Positions 52,648-60,672 of a stretch of DNA of 64,000 bases are shown here, in pieces. Both the position numbers and the translations under genes were made by a program. Each line of letters starts with the position of its first letter. Positions within the stretch are counted from its first letter, which is position 1. The notes under the pieces are model-generated. The model was not told where the DNA came from. It saw only the letters and a list, made by a program, of their open reading frames with translations, and ran no database searches. Source of the stretch: Labrys sedimenti (GTDB lineage: Bacteria > Pseudomonadota > Alphaproteobacteria > Rhizobiales > Labraceae); assembly GCF_034424805.1 (NCBI RefSeq), contig NZ_JAXOUF010000003.1:186001-250000 (forward strand), in the 5' to 3' direction.

Positions 52648-53556
52648 ATGACCGACACCTTGAGAAGCTTAGATCGCGCCATCGGCGGCAAGCCACCCTT
52701 TACTGAGCATCGCATTCCGCGCGATCAGGGCAACATCTATGCTCGTGACTACGAAGGTGCCGGTCCTGCTTTCGTAGTCATGCACGGCTTCCCTGATAAC
52801 CTGCATATATATGACGATCTGATACCATATCTGGTCGCTGGCGGGCGCCGGGTCGTCGCGTTCGACTTCCTCGGTTTCGGCGCTTCCGACAAACCCGCAG
52901 GCGCCAAATACAGTTTCAAGCAACAGTTGGGTGACCTTCATTCGGTCGTCGAGGCGCTGACCCTTGGTAAGATTGTTCCCGTAGCGCACGACTCATCCGG
53001 TCCTGCCGCGGTCAATTTCGCGATTGAACACCCGGAACACGTCGACTCGCTCTGCATTCTCAATTCGGTCTACGCCGCGGCGCCCACCGTCCGGTTTCCG
53101 GAGTTCATCGAACTCTTCGCCACCACCAACCTCAAGGCGCTCACGCGAGCTATTCTGCAAAGCCCCGAGCAATTTGCCTGGGTGCTCAACTTTCAGCGAG
53201 CGCAGTTTCAGCAGGCTCTGCCGGAAAATCAGAAGGCGTATTATGCGTCGTTCCTCGGCCCGATCATCGACAACAATTTCAGCAAGCAGCCCAGTTCCGC
53301 CCCTGCCTTCGCACAGATGACCGCAGAGCTTTTCGTGGAGGTCGCCAGAAACACCAAGCGCCTTCACGAGATGGAGGCGCTTGAAATCCCGGTCAAGCTG
53401 ATCTGGGGAGAGACCGATCCTTATCTTAATACAGGCGTGGCTGAGGACTTCCGGTCGCATCTGAAGCATCCTTCTCTCCATTTGCTGCGAGCGGGGCACT
53501 GGGTGCAAATCGATGCGCCCGAGCAGGTCGCCAAGGTCATGCTCGGAAACGCGTAA
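52648..53556 (+). CDS. alpha/beta hydrolase, haloalkane-dehalogenase/epoxide-hydrolase-like
   Basis: A 302-aa protein with the oxyanion segment VVMHGFPDNLHIYD, DFLGFGASDKPAGAKYS, the nucleophile elbow VAHDSSGPAAVNF, an acid in WGETDPYL and a late His in AGHWVQIDAPEQV. The elbow HDSSG puts Asp in the position of the dehalogenase/epoxide hydrolase nucleophile. The long frame from 52360 is ignored; ATG 52648 has GGAAGG upstream and starts the domain. The gene is bracketed by the two 69-bp repeats. Confidence 0.82.
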   Translation: MTDTLRSLDRAIGGKPPFTEHRIPRDQGNIYARDYEGAGPAFVVMHGFPDNLHIYDDLIPYLVAGGRRVVAFDFLGFGASDKPAGAKYSFKQQLGDLHSVVEALTLGKIVPVAHDSSGPAAVNFAIEHPEHVDSLCILNSVYAAAPTVRFPEFIELFATTNLKALTRAILQSPEQFAWVLNFQRAQFQQALPENQKAYYASFLGPIIDNNFSKQPSSAPAFAQMTAELFVEVARNTKRLHEMEALEIPVKLIWGETDPYLNTGVAEDFRSHLKHPSLHLLRAGHWVQIDAPEQVAKVMLGNA

Positions 53557-53689
53557 GGACCAACGGGCATCCTCCCCAGCGCTGTCGGTTGGATTAAGAC
53601 AGCCGGCATGGCGATCATTACCGCCACGATGAGTCCGATCGCCTCGCTCGCTCACGCCGACAGCGACGCGAAACCGGAAGTATCGGCTG

Positions 53690-53824
53690 CGTCCGGAGAC
53701 GTTCAGCGCCTCGCGCAGATCTGTCGCGACCGGTCGTCCGCTCTTGGCCGCCACAGGCAGCAACAGGCGATGATGTCCCATTCCGCGTCGGTCGGATCCG
53801 TTGGGTAGACGCGGTCCACATCAA
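53690..53824 (-). pseudogene. IS5-family transposase N-terminal remnant
   Basis: Read on the minus strand one frame gives RVYPTDPTDAEWDIIA, the typical start of IS5-family transposases, and another gives LLLPVAAKSGRPVATDLREALN, its immediate continuation. The two are out of frame with each other and the rest of the transposase is absent. No terminal inverted repeats are identified. Nothing else is recognised in the 53557-54122 gap apart from the repeat at 54021. Confidence 0.7.
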
Positions 53825-54020
53825 AAGCTTGAATCACGCCGCGCCGCGCCCTTCAAATCTAACAGCCTCCACAAGAAGCAGGGTTCCTAAAGTGCCCTAT
53901 GAGCGATCTGTTTCGACGGTAGAGCCGCTCTGTATGACGGGCCATCTTTGGTCTTGAGCGAGACGCCGGATGCTCGTCGGAGACACTGCATCGACATCCA
54001 ATAGCCGTCAGAATGCGCCG

Positions 54021-54089
54021 ATGTCCGAAAAGGAGGGGTTTCCGACATTCGAGAAGCCGGCCGCCCCGTGTAGGTTCAGATCAGCAGCC
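54021..54089 (+). repeat. 69-bp direct repeat with inverted-repeat core, copy 2
   Basis: The partner of 52360-52428 in the same orientation. The inverted-repeat core GATGTCCGAAA / TTTCCGACATTC is kept. It lies 34 bp before the SDR start. Confidence 0.8.
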
Positions 54090-54122
54090 TGAAAATATTC
54101 TGACGTCTGCAGGGGTTTGGTC

Positions 54123-54920
54123 ATGAGCATAGATAATAAAGGAACGGCTCTCATTACCGGAGCTTCTTCAGGAATTGGTGCAGTATACGCGGATCGATTG
54201 GCTGTTCGTGGATATAACCTAATTCTTGTCGCACGTAGCTCCGATAAGCTTCATAATTTGGCTACCCGATTGACCGACGAAACGGGCCAATCCATCGAAA
54301 TCCTCACTGCTGACCTTACTGAGCAAAGCGATCTGGCCCGGATCGAAAAGGTGGTCCGAACCGATGCAAGCATCACTCTGCTCTTGAATAGCGCCGGTGT
54401 TGGCGTCGCACCGACTCTCCTTGCTGCCGACAGCGATAAGATTCAGGCGATGATCGCGTTGAACATCGTTGCTGTCACTCGACTGGTCTGCGCGGCGGTG
54501 CCGGGATTCGTCGCACGCGGCACTGGGACGATCATTAACATCGCGTCGATTTTGGCGATCGCGCCCGAACTCCTGAACGGCGCTTACGGCGCGAGCAAGG
54601 CGTTCGTGCTCACGTTTTCCCGGTCGTTGCACCATGAGTTCGCCGACAAAGGAATACGCATTCAGGCTGTTCTACCGGGTGCAGTCGCGACCGAGTTCTG
54701 GGGGATCACGGGCACTTCGCTAGAGGATCTTCCTGAGGGGATTGTCATGTCGGCCGATGATCTCGTCGATGCCGCGCTTGCCGGACTCGATCAAGGAGAA
54801 CTCATAACAATCCCGTCCTTACCCAACCCCAGCGATTGGGCGGCCTATGAAGCCGCGCGGCGCGCGCTCGCGCCCAACCTGTCACGCGCGTTTGCAGCTC
54901 CGCGCTTCGGAATCGGTTGA
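54123..54920 (+). CDS. short-chain dehydrogenase/reductase
   Basis: A 265-aa classical-type SDR: cofactor motif ITGASSGIGAVYADRLAVRG, LNSAGVG (NxAG equivalent), catalytic Ser in NIASILAIAPELL, and Tyr/Lys in YGASKAF. AGGGG lies 7 bases before the ATG. Base composition is slightly less GC-rich than the genes that follow. First gene of the plus-strand catabolic string, separated by 83 bp from the next gene. Confidence 0.88.
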   Translation: MSIDNKGTALITGASSGIGAVYADRLAVRGYNLILVARSSDKLHNLATRLTDETGQSIEILTADLTEQSDLARIEKVVRTDASITLLLNSAGVGVAPTLLAADSDKIQAMIALNIVAVTRLVCAAVPGFVARGTGTIINIASILAIAPELLNGAYGASKAFVLTFSRSLHHEFADKGIRIQAVLPGAVATEFWGITGTSLEDLPEGIVMSADDLVDAALAGLDQGELITIPSLPNPSDWAAYEAARRALAPNLSRAFAAPRFGIG

Positions 54921-55003
54921 CCGATGGGCAACTTCATTCGGTGCGGTGCCGGCACGGCATCGCCTCGTCCAACCATGAACGCCAATAGATGGAAAGAATT
55001 CAA

Positions 55004-55993
55004 ATGACCGCTGATGACCCTACGAACAAGTTCTTGACCTCCCGACGCGGTCTGCTCGCAACGGGCGGAGGTCTCGCGGCGGCACTCAGCATCCCAACGA
55101 TAGCGCTCGCCGAAACGGCGAAGTCCAGCACCGCTTCACCCTCCAAAGCTTCTCACAAAGGAAATGCTCCCATGACAATGGCAACCACCAAAGATGGCAC
55201 CAAGATTTACTACAAGGATTGGGGCACTGGCCCGGTCGTGACCTTTTCGCACGGCTGGCCGCTGAGCGCGGATGCGTGGGATGCGCAGATGCTGTTCCTG
55301 GCCGATCATGGCTACCGCGTTATCGCCCATGATCGCCGTGGCCATGGCCGATCGGATCAGACCTGGACCGGCAACGACATGGACACCTATGCCGACGATC
55401 TCGCGACCCTTCTCGAAACACTCGACGTGCGCGGCGCGACGATGGTCGGGCATTCGACGGGCGGCGGTGAGGTTGCCCGCTACATCGGCCGCCACGGCAC
55501 CCATCGCGTCGCAAAGGCAGTGTTGATTTCCGCAGTGCCTCCTTATTTCGCACAAAGCGCCAGCAACCCCGAAGGCGCGCCGATGAGCGTCTTCGACGGA
55601 TTGCGCGCAAGCCTCGTTGCCGACCGCGCGCAGTTCTTCAAGGAATTGGCGATGCCGTTCTTCGGTTACAACCGGCCGGGCGCCAAGGTCTCGCAGGGAC
55701 AGATCGAGTCCTTCTGGCGGCAGGGTATGACGGGCAGCGTCAAGGGCGAGTATGACTGCATCAAGGCGTTCTCGGAGACCGACTTCCGCGAAGACCTCAA
55801 GAAGATGACGATCCCGACGCTGCTTATTCAGGGCGACGACGATCAGATCGTCCCGATCGATCTGGCGTCGCGTCGACAGGTCAAGGCATTGCCGCACGCC
55901 ACGCTGAAGGAATATGCCGGCGCCCCGCACGGGCTATGCGTGACCCATGCCGACCAGGTGAACGCTGACCTCCTCGCGTTTCTGAAATCATGA
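55004..55993 (+). CDS. alpha/beta hydrolase (non-heme chloroperoxidase-like), Tat-exported
   Basis: A 329-aa protein. A twin-arginine signal (SRRGLLATGGGLAAALSI, about residues 14-31) precedes the hydrolase domain with VVTFSHGWPLSADAWD, HDRRGHGRSDQTW, nucleophile elbow VGHSTGGGEVARYI, acid in IQGDDDQIVPI and His in GAPHGLCVTH. This is the arylesterase/chloroperoxidase group. ATG 55004 with GGAAAG is preferred to 54989. A Ser-Asp-His triad is complete. It overlaps the next gene by 4 bp. Confidence 0.87.
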   Translation: MTADDPTNKFLTSRRGLLATGGGLAAALSIPTIALAETAKSSTASPSKASHKGNAPMTMATTKDGTKIYYKDWGTGPVVTFSHGWPLSADAWDAQMLFLADHGYRVIAHDRRGHGRSDQTWTGNDMDTYADDLATLLETLDVRGATMVGHSTGGGEVARYIGRHGTHRVAKAVLISAVPPYFAQSASNPEGAPMSVFDGLRASLVADRAQFFKELAMPFFGYNRPGAKVSQGQIESFWRQGMTGSVKGEYDCIKAFSETDFREDLKKMTIPTLLIQGDDDQIVPIDLASRRQVKALPHATLKEYAGAPHGLCVTHADQVNADLLAFLKS

Positions 55994-56712
55994 TGAGCGA
56001 TCTCCTCTCATTCGCGGTCGAGGCGCATGGTGGCCTCGACCGCTGGAACGCCTTCACCAAGCTTCGGGCCGAGGTTTCGATCGCCGGCGCGATCTGGGAC
56101 TTCAAGCAGCAAACCGGGCTGCTGCTAGACAAGGTCTTCGAAATCAAGACCCATGCCGAGCATCTGACGATCACGCCGTTCCTGAAGCCCGATCAGCGCA
56201 GCGTGTTCGTTCCCGGTAAGCTGACTGTCGAAACATTGGCCGGCGACATTGTCGAAACCCGTCACGATCCGGAGGCGGCCTTTGTCGGCCAGGAGTTCGC
56301 CGACCCATGGGATCCGCTGCAGGCGGCATTCTTCAGCAGCGAGGCGCTGTGGACCTATCTGACATCGCCGTTTCTCTACACCTATCCCGGCTTCGAGACG
56401 GAAGAGATAGAGCCATGGCATGAGAATGGCGAGGAATGGCGGCGGTTAAAGGTCACTTTCCCGGATCACATCGTTAGCCATACCAAGACGCAGATCACAC
56501 ATTTCGGCCCCGACGGGCTGATGCGCCGTCACGACTATACCGTCGACATCCTGAACGGAAATAGTGGTGCGAACTACACCTCGGAGTACCGCGAGTTCCA
56601 AGGGATCAAGATGCCAACCACGCGTCGCATCTATGCCTATGACGACGCTTTGCAGAAGGTTCCGGAGCCACTGCTGGTCACGCTCGACTTCGGCGCGCTG
56701 ACATTCAGCTGA
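55990..56712 (+). CDS. conserved hypothetical protein, unknown fold
   Basis: A 240-aa protein, not assigned. It has no signal peptide, although the N terminus FAVEAHGGLDRWNAF is typical of LolA-like lipoprotein-carrier relatives. The middle is rich in aromatics (YLTSPFLYTYPGFETEE), then GPDGLMRRHDYTVD and FQGIKMPTTRRIYAYD, patterns common in DUF proteins of a LolA-like beta fold. Its ATG overlaps the hydrolase stop (ATGA), so it is translationally coupled. It may bind a hydrophobic substrate of the pathway. Confidence 0.65.
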   Translation: MMSDLLSFAVEAHGGLDRWNAFTKLRAEVSIAGAIWDFKQQTGLLLDKVFEIKTHAEHLTITPFLKPDQRSVFVPGKLTVETLAGDIVETRHDPEAAFVGQEFADPWDPLQAAFFSSEALWTYLTSPFLYTYPGFETEEIEPWHENGEEWRRLKVTFPDHIVSHTKTQITHFGPDGLMRRHDYTVDILNGNSGANYTSEYREFQGIKMPTTRRIYAYDDALQKVPEPLLVTLDFGALTFS

Positions 56713-56717
56713 TTGCA

Positions 56718-56750
56718 GCGCGGGGCGCTGGCCCCGCGCCTAAAACCTTT
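56718..56750 (+). terminator. intercistronic GC hairpin before the OYE gene
   Basis: A perfect 9-bp stem GCGCGGGGC / GCCCCGCGC with a 4-base loop, followed by CTAAAACCTTT. A second small hairpin CCTTT-TCG-AAAGG (56747-56759) covers the AAAGG ribosome-binding region of the next gene. This may be a partial terminator or a processing site that separates the expression of the upstream and downstream genes. Confidence 0.55.
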
Positions 56751-56764
56751 TCGAAAGGCGGAAA

Positions 56765-57889
56765 ATGTCCACTGATATCCTCTTCGCGCCGCTTCAGTTC
56801 GGCGCACTTGCTCTTCCTCACCGCATCGTCATGCCTGCGCTGACACGAATGCGGGCCGGCCCCGGAGGCGTTCCTCAGGCGATCAGCGCGGAATACTACG
56901 CGCAGCGTGCGTCGGCCGGACTCATCATCACCGAAGCAACGGCGATCAGCGTCCAGGGGCATGGCTATCCGCAGATGCCCGGCATCCATACGGCCGAACA
57001 GATCGCCGGTTGGCGTGCGGTCACCGACGCCGTTCATGCGCATGGCGGACGCATCGTTCTGCAGATCGTCCATCATGGCCGTTGGTCGCATTCGAGCTAT
57101 AATCCCGACGGCAGTCTGCCGGTAGCGCCCTCGGCCATCGCGCCGCCGGGCAATGCCTATACGCCCAGCTTCACCCAGCTCCCCTATGAAGTCCCGCGCG
57201 CACTGGAAACGGATGAGCTGCCGGGGATGGTCGGATCGTTCCGGCAAGCTGCGAAAAACGCCCGCGAGGCTGGGTTCGACGGCGTTGAAATCCACGGCGC
57301 GAATGGCTTCCTGCTCGATCAGTTCCTGCAGGACGGCAGCAACCACCGCACCGACACCTATGGTGGCACGATCGAGAACCGGGCGCGGCTGCTGCTCGAA
57401 GTCGTCGATGGCATCAGCGCCGACATTGGCGCCGATCGGACAGCGGTTCGCCTGTCTCCGCACGGAAATCTCGGCGGCCTCAGCGACAGCGATACTGTTC
57501 CGCACTTCAGCTATGTCATCGGCGAACTGGGCAAGCGCAACCTTGCCTATCTTCACCTGATCGAGCCTCGTGCCTCGTCAATCGGCTTGGCGGACGATGC
57601 GAGTGTCGACAGTGCGAACAATGCCGCTTTGTTCCGGCACCTGTTTACCGGGCCGTTGATCACCGCTGGGGGCTACACGACCCGGATGGGTATCGATGCG
57701 ATCGCGGCCGGGCTAGCCGACGCCGTGGCGTTTGGCCGGATGTTCATCGCCAATCCCGACCTGCCCGAGCGCATACGCGCCGGTGCTTCCCTGAACGCCT
57801 TCGATCGCTCGACTGCCTATGGCGGCGATGCGCACGGCTACACCGACTACCCGACCTTGCCCCTCCAACATGAGGTGACGGCGGTATGA
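56765..57889 (+). CDS. Old Yellow Enzyme family ene-reductase
   Basis: A 374-aa FMN enzyme: HRIVMPALTRMRAG (FMN-binding start), YAQRASAGLIITEATAI, QIVHHGRWSHSSYNP, the substrate-binding HGANGFLLDQFLQDGSNHRT (HxxN pattern) and ITAGGYTTRMGIDAI near the phosphate site. It reduces activated C=C bonds with NAD(P)H. The protein matches NemA/XenA-like alkene reductases in length. It overlaps the NTF2-like gene by 4 bp. Confidence 0.9.
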   Translation: MSTDILFAPLQFGALALPHRIVMPALTRMRAGPGGVPQAISAEYYAQRASAGLIITEATAISVQGHGYPQMPGIHTAEQIAGWRAVTDAVHAHGGRIVLQIVHHGRWSHSSYNPDGSLPVAPSAIAPPGNAYTPSFTQLPYEVPRALETDELPGMVGSFRQAAKNAREAGFDGVEIHGANGFLLDQFLQDGSNHRTDTYGGTIENRARLLLEVVDGISADIGADRTAVRLSPHGNLGGLSDSDTVPHFSYVIGELGKRNLAYLHLIEPRASSIGLADDASVDSANNAALFRHLFTGPLITAGGYTTRMGIDAIAAGLADAVAFGRMFIANPDLPERIRAGASLNAFDRSTAYGGDAHGYTDYPTLPLQHEVTAV

Positions 57890-58305
57890 CCGGCGACCCA
57901 ACCGTCGTGCCGGGCCGGCATTGGCTCGAGATCATCAGTCGCCCCACGCAGGAGGCCTTCGCAGCAGCCTTCACCGATGATGTCGCGCTCGTCACTTCAG
58001 TTGCGAGCGATCGAATCGTGGGGCCAGTCAACGTGCGGCATTTCTTCGACGCTACCCGCACGATGTACGACACGATCGGCTTCACCCATGAAACGAGCGA
58101 AGGTTCTCGGATGTGTCTGGAGTGGCAGGGCAAGTTTCAGGGGCGAGAGGTCGCCGGCGTGACGATCCTTTGTCATAATGACCAAGGCCTGATCGACGCA
58201 ATCCAGCTTTTCCACAGCCCCTATGAGCAGGTGGTTGCGTTCTCGGCAGAACTGGCGCGGCGCCTCGAAGGCAAGCTCATCCCGCTACCCTTCCCGGGGC
58301 GATGA
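57886..58305 (+). CDS. NTF2-like/SnoaL-type protein
   Basis: A 139-aa cone-fold protein: RHWLEIISRPTQEAFAAAFT, RIVGPVNVRHFFDATRTMYD and GVTILCHNDQGLIDAIQLFH, with a Pro-rich end. NTF2-like proteins serve as isomerases, hydrolases or dehydratases of small ligands. Overlaps both neighbours by 4 bp, so it belongs to the same translation chain. Confidence 0.78.
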   Translation: MTGDPTVVPGRHWLEIISRPTQEAFAAAFTDDVALVTSVASDRIVGPVNVRHFFDATRTMYDTIGFTHETSEGSRMCLEWQGKFQGREVAGVTILCHNDQGLIDAIQLFHSPYEQVVAFSAELARRLEGKLIPLPFPGR

Positions 58306-58880
58306 CGATGCGGCGGCTTCCTCTCATCGATCCGGCCGATTTCGATCCGCACCAGAAGGCGCTTTACGACGATATGCGCGCGGGCATCGCTACCGGCTTC
58401 AACGCATTCAAGACGGAGCAGCCCGACGGCAAAATGATCGGACCCTGGAATGTGTCGCTCCACCATCCGGCCGTCGGCAAGGGATCGTGGGATCTCACCA
58501 AGGCGGTCAATGCGATCGGAGTGCTTTCGGCCAGCGTGAAAGAGGTCGTGATCCTCGTTGTAGGCGGCCACCACCGGGCCGCTTACGAAATCTACGCGCA
58601 TGTTGCGGTCGCGGAGCGGGTCGGTATGCCCTTGGCCCGGATTTCGGCACTGGTCTCGAACATCAAGCCGGACGATCTTGCCGCCGATGAAAGCGCAGCT
58701 TTCGATATGGCGCTGGCGCTTTGCCGCGGCGGCCCGGTTCCAGAGCCGACCTGGCGGCTGGCGGTCGAAACCTTCGGCGAAACCGGCGCGGCCCAGCTCG
58801 TCTTCCTCGTCGGCGTCTATGCCTTCGTCGCGACGACGCTGAACGGTTTCGACGTTCCTGCGCCGGACCGGGAGGGTTGA
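58302..58880 (+). CDS. carboxymuconolactone decarboxylase/AhpD-like protein
   Basis: A 192-aa protein: IGPWNVSLHHPAVGKGSWDL, VKEVVILVVGGHHRAAYEIY, AHVAVAERVGMP. This is the CMD/AhpD fold of the plant-associated PA4935-like type, with the helix HHRAAYEIYAH where the AhpD CxxC would be; no CxxC is present, so it is not a peroxidase of the classic type. Function in the pathway is unknown. Two bp precede the next gene's ATG. Confidence 0.8.
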   Translation: MTMRRLPLIDPADFDPHQKALYDDMRAGIATGFNAFKTEQPDGKMIGPWNVSLHHPAVGKGSWDLTKAVNAIGVLSASVKEVVILVVGGHHRAAYEIYAHVAVAERVGMPLARISALVSNIKPDDLAADESAAFDMALALCRGGPVPEPTWRLAVETFGETGAAQLVFLVGVYAFVATTLNGFDVPAPDREG

Positions 58881-58882
58881 AC

Positions 58883-59833
58883 ATGGCCAGTTTGGACACT
58901 GCATCGAGGCCGTTCACGATCGAACAGCAGGATGTCGCGTTTGCCGCCGAGCCCGGTGTCGTGTTGCGCGGATGGCTCTTCCGACCAGCCGAAGCTGCAT
59001 CGCCTCTACCGGCCATCACCATGGCGCATGGCTATGCCGGCACCGCACATCACGGCCTCTTCCCCTTCGCGCGCGCCTTTGCCGAGGCTGGCTTCGTCGT
59101 CCTGCTGCACGATCATCGCAATTTCGGCGGCAGTGACGCTCCCGAGCCCGGCGACATCGATCCTTGGCAGCAAATCAGCGACTGGCGTTCTGCGATCTCG
59201 TTCCTAGAAAGCCGACCCGAGGTCGACGCAGATCGCATCAGCCTGTGGGGCACGAGCTATGCCGGAGGCCACGCGATCGTGCTCGGCGCCACCGACCGGC
59301 GGCTCAAGGCGGTGGTCGCGCAAGTCCCGACCATCAGCGGCTACGGACAAGGCCTACGCCGCGTGGCGCCCGACGCCATGTCCAGACTGGAGGCGACTTT
59401 CGTCGAGGATGACCGGCGCCGATTCCGTGGCGAGCCAGGACAGCGGATCGCGGTCGTCGGCAATGATGGCGAGAAGCCTGCCGCTTATCGCTCGCCTGAC
59501 GCCATCAGCTTCTACCTCCAGGACCTGCCCGAGGGCTGCTGGAGCAACGAAGTGACGCTACGGTCCGGCCGAGCCGCGCGGATGTATGAGCCGGGTGCCT
59601 GGATCGAGCGTGTATCGCCGACTCCACTGATGCTCATCGTGGCGATGGCGGACGCTATCACCCTGACCGACCTCGCGCTCGCGGCCTACGAACGCGCCCT
59701 TGAGCCGAAGAAGCTCGTGACGGTGAAGGGGGGGCACTTCGACCCTTATTTGTCACAGTTCGCAAGGGCGAGTGAAGCAGCCGTCGCCTGGTTTCGCGAC
59801 CATCTTTGCCGATCATCGGAGGGCACACTATGA
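58883..59833 (+). CDS. alpha/beta hydrolase, DLH/dienelactone-like or X-Pro peptidase-type
   Basis: A 316-aa protein with RGWLFRPAEAASPLPAITMA, HGYAGTAHHGLFPFARAFAE, LLHDHRNFGGSD, the nucleophile elbow LWGTSYAGGHAIVLGA and a His in VKGGHFDPYL. This is an alpha/beta hydrolase of the acetyl-xylan-esterase/DLH-like group; the acid is probably in VAMADAIT. ATG 58883 follows GGGAGGG. It overlaps the enoyl-CoA hydratase by 4 bp. Confidence 0.83.
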   Translation: MASLDTASRPFTIEQQDVAFAAEPGVVLRGWLFRPAEAASPLPAITMAHGYAGTAHHGLFPFARAFAEAGFVVLLHDHRNFGGSDAPEPGDIDPWQQISDWRSAISFLESRPEVDADRISLWGTSYAGGHAIVLGATDRRLKAVVAQVPTISGYGQGLRRVAPDAMSRLEATFVEDDRRRFRGEPGQRIAVVGNDGEKPAAYRSPDAISFYLQDLPEGCWSNEVTLRSGRAARMYEPGAWIERVSPTPLMLIVAMADAITLTDLALAAYERALEPKKLVTVKGGHFDPYLSQFARASEAAVAWFRDHLCRSSEGTL

Positions 59834-60618
59834 CCCATATTCGCCTCAGCGTTACCGATGAACTCGCCACGCTCACCCTGACCAATCCGCCGCAAAATCG
59901 GATCGGTGCACAGATGGTCGTTGAATTGGCGGCGGCGCTCGACGAGATCGAACGCGGTGAAGCGCGCGCCGTGCTTGTTCATGCCGAGGGACCCGATTTC
60001 AGTTTTGGCGGCGACATCGTCCCGTGGCCGAAGATGACCAGCCGGGAATTGCGGACCTCGTTTGAGTCCTACATGGCAGCGTTCAATCGGTTCGAACGCC
60101 TCCCGATGCCGACTATCGCTGCGACGCAGGGTTTGTGCTTCGGTGGTGGCCTCGAACTCGCCCTGCGTGCCGACGTCATCTTTGCCGGCGAGACGGCGCG
60201 TTTCGGCCATCCGGAACAATCGATCGGGATCGTGACGCTGCTGGGCGGTATCTACCGCATCGCCGAGCGCGCCGGGCGGGCACGCGCGATGGAATGGGCT
60301 CTCACATCCGAGCAAGTGCCGGCGACGGTGATGCGGGACCATGGGGTCGTCAATCGGGTGGTGGCCGACGCAGACCTCCTGAGCGAGGCGACGGCCTTCG
60401 CGCGCAAGGTGGCGGGCGGGCCAACGCGAGCCCATGCCGCACACAAGGCGCTGCTGCGCATCTGGGCGACTGGAGGGGTCGTCGTCGCCGACGAGGCTAT
60501 CTTCGACATCGCCATGCCGCTCTTCGACACCGACGACGTGACACTGGCTCTCCAAACTTCTGTTGAAGCGTTTCGAGAAGGCAGACCCCGGCCAGCTTTC
60601 TCGTTCAAAGGCCGATAA
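59830..60618 (+). CDS. enoyl-CoA hydratase/isomerase family protein
   Basis: A 262-aa crotonase. The first oxyanion segment is GPDFSFGGDIVPWPKM and the second ATQGLCFGGGLELALRADVI; ARFGHPEQSIGIVTLLGG follows. At the catalytic Glu site the family consensus is PEx2xG(L/x)xP, here PEQSIGIVTL, so one Glu is kept. This indicates CoA-thioester chemistry in the operon, although no CoA ligase is present here. Confidence 0.85.
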   Translation: MTHIRLSVTDELATLTLTNPPQNRIGAQMVVELAAALDEIERGEARAVLVHAEGPDFSFGGDIVPWPKMTSRELRTSFESYMAAFNRFERLPMPTIAATQGLCFGGGLELALRADVIFAGETARFGHPEQSIGIVTLLGGIYRIAERAGRARAMEWALTSEQVPATVMRDHGVVNRVVADADLLSEATAFARKVAGGPTRAHAAHKALLRIWATGGVVVADEAIFDIAMPLFDTDDVTLALQTSVEAFREGRPRPAFSFKGR

Positions 60619-60672
60619 CGGCGCACTCATCATTCGGCAGACCAACTCGAACCCAGATCGGAAGCAGCCTTC

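Noticed and set aside
53608..53808. Plus-strand 66-codon frame starting with a signal-like peptide
   Set aside because: It is antisense to recognisable IS5 transposase sequence and has no ribosome-binding site.
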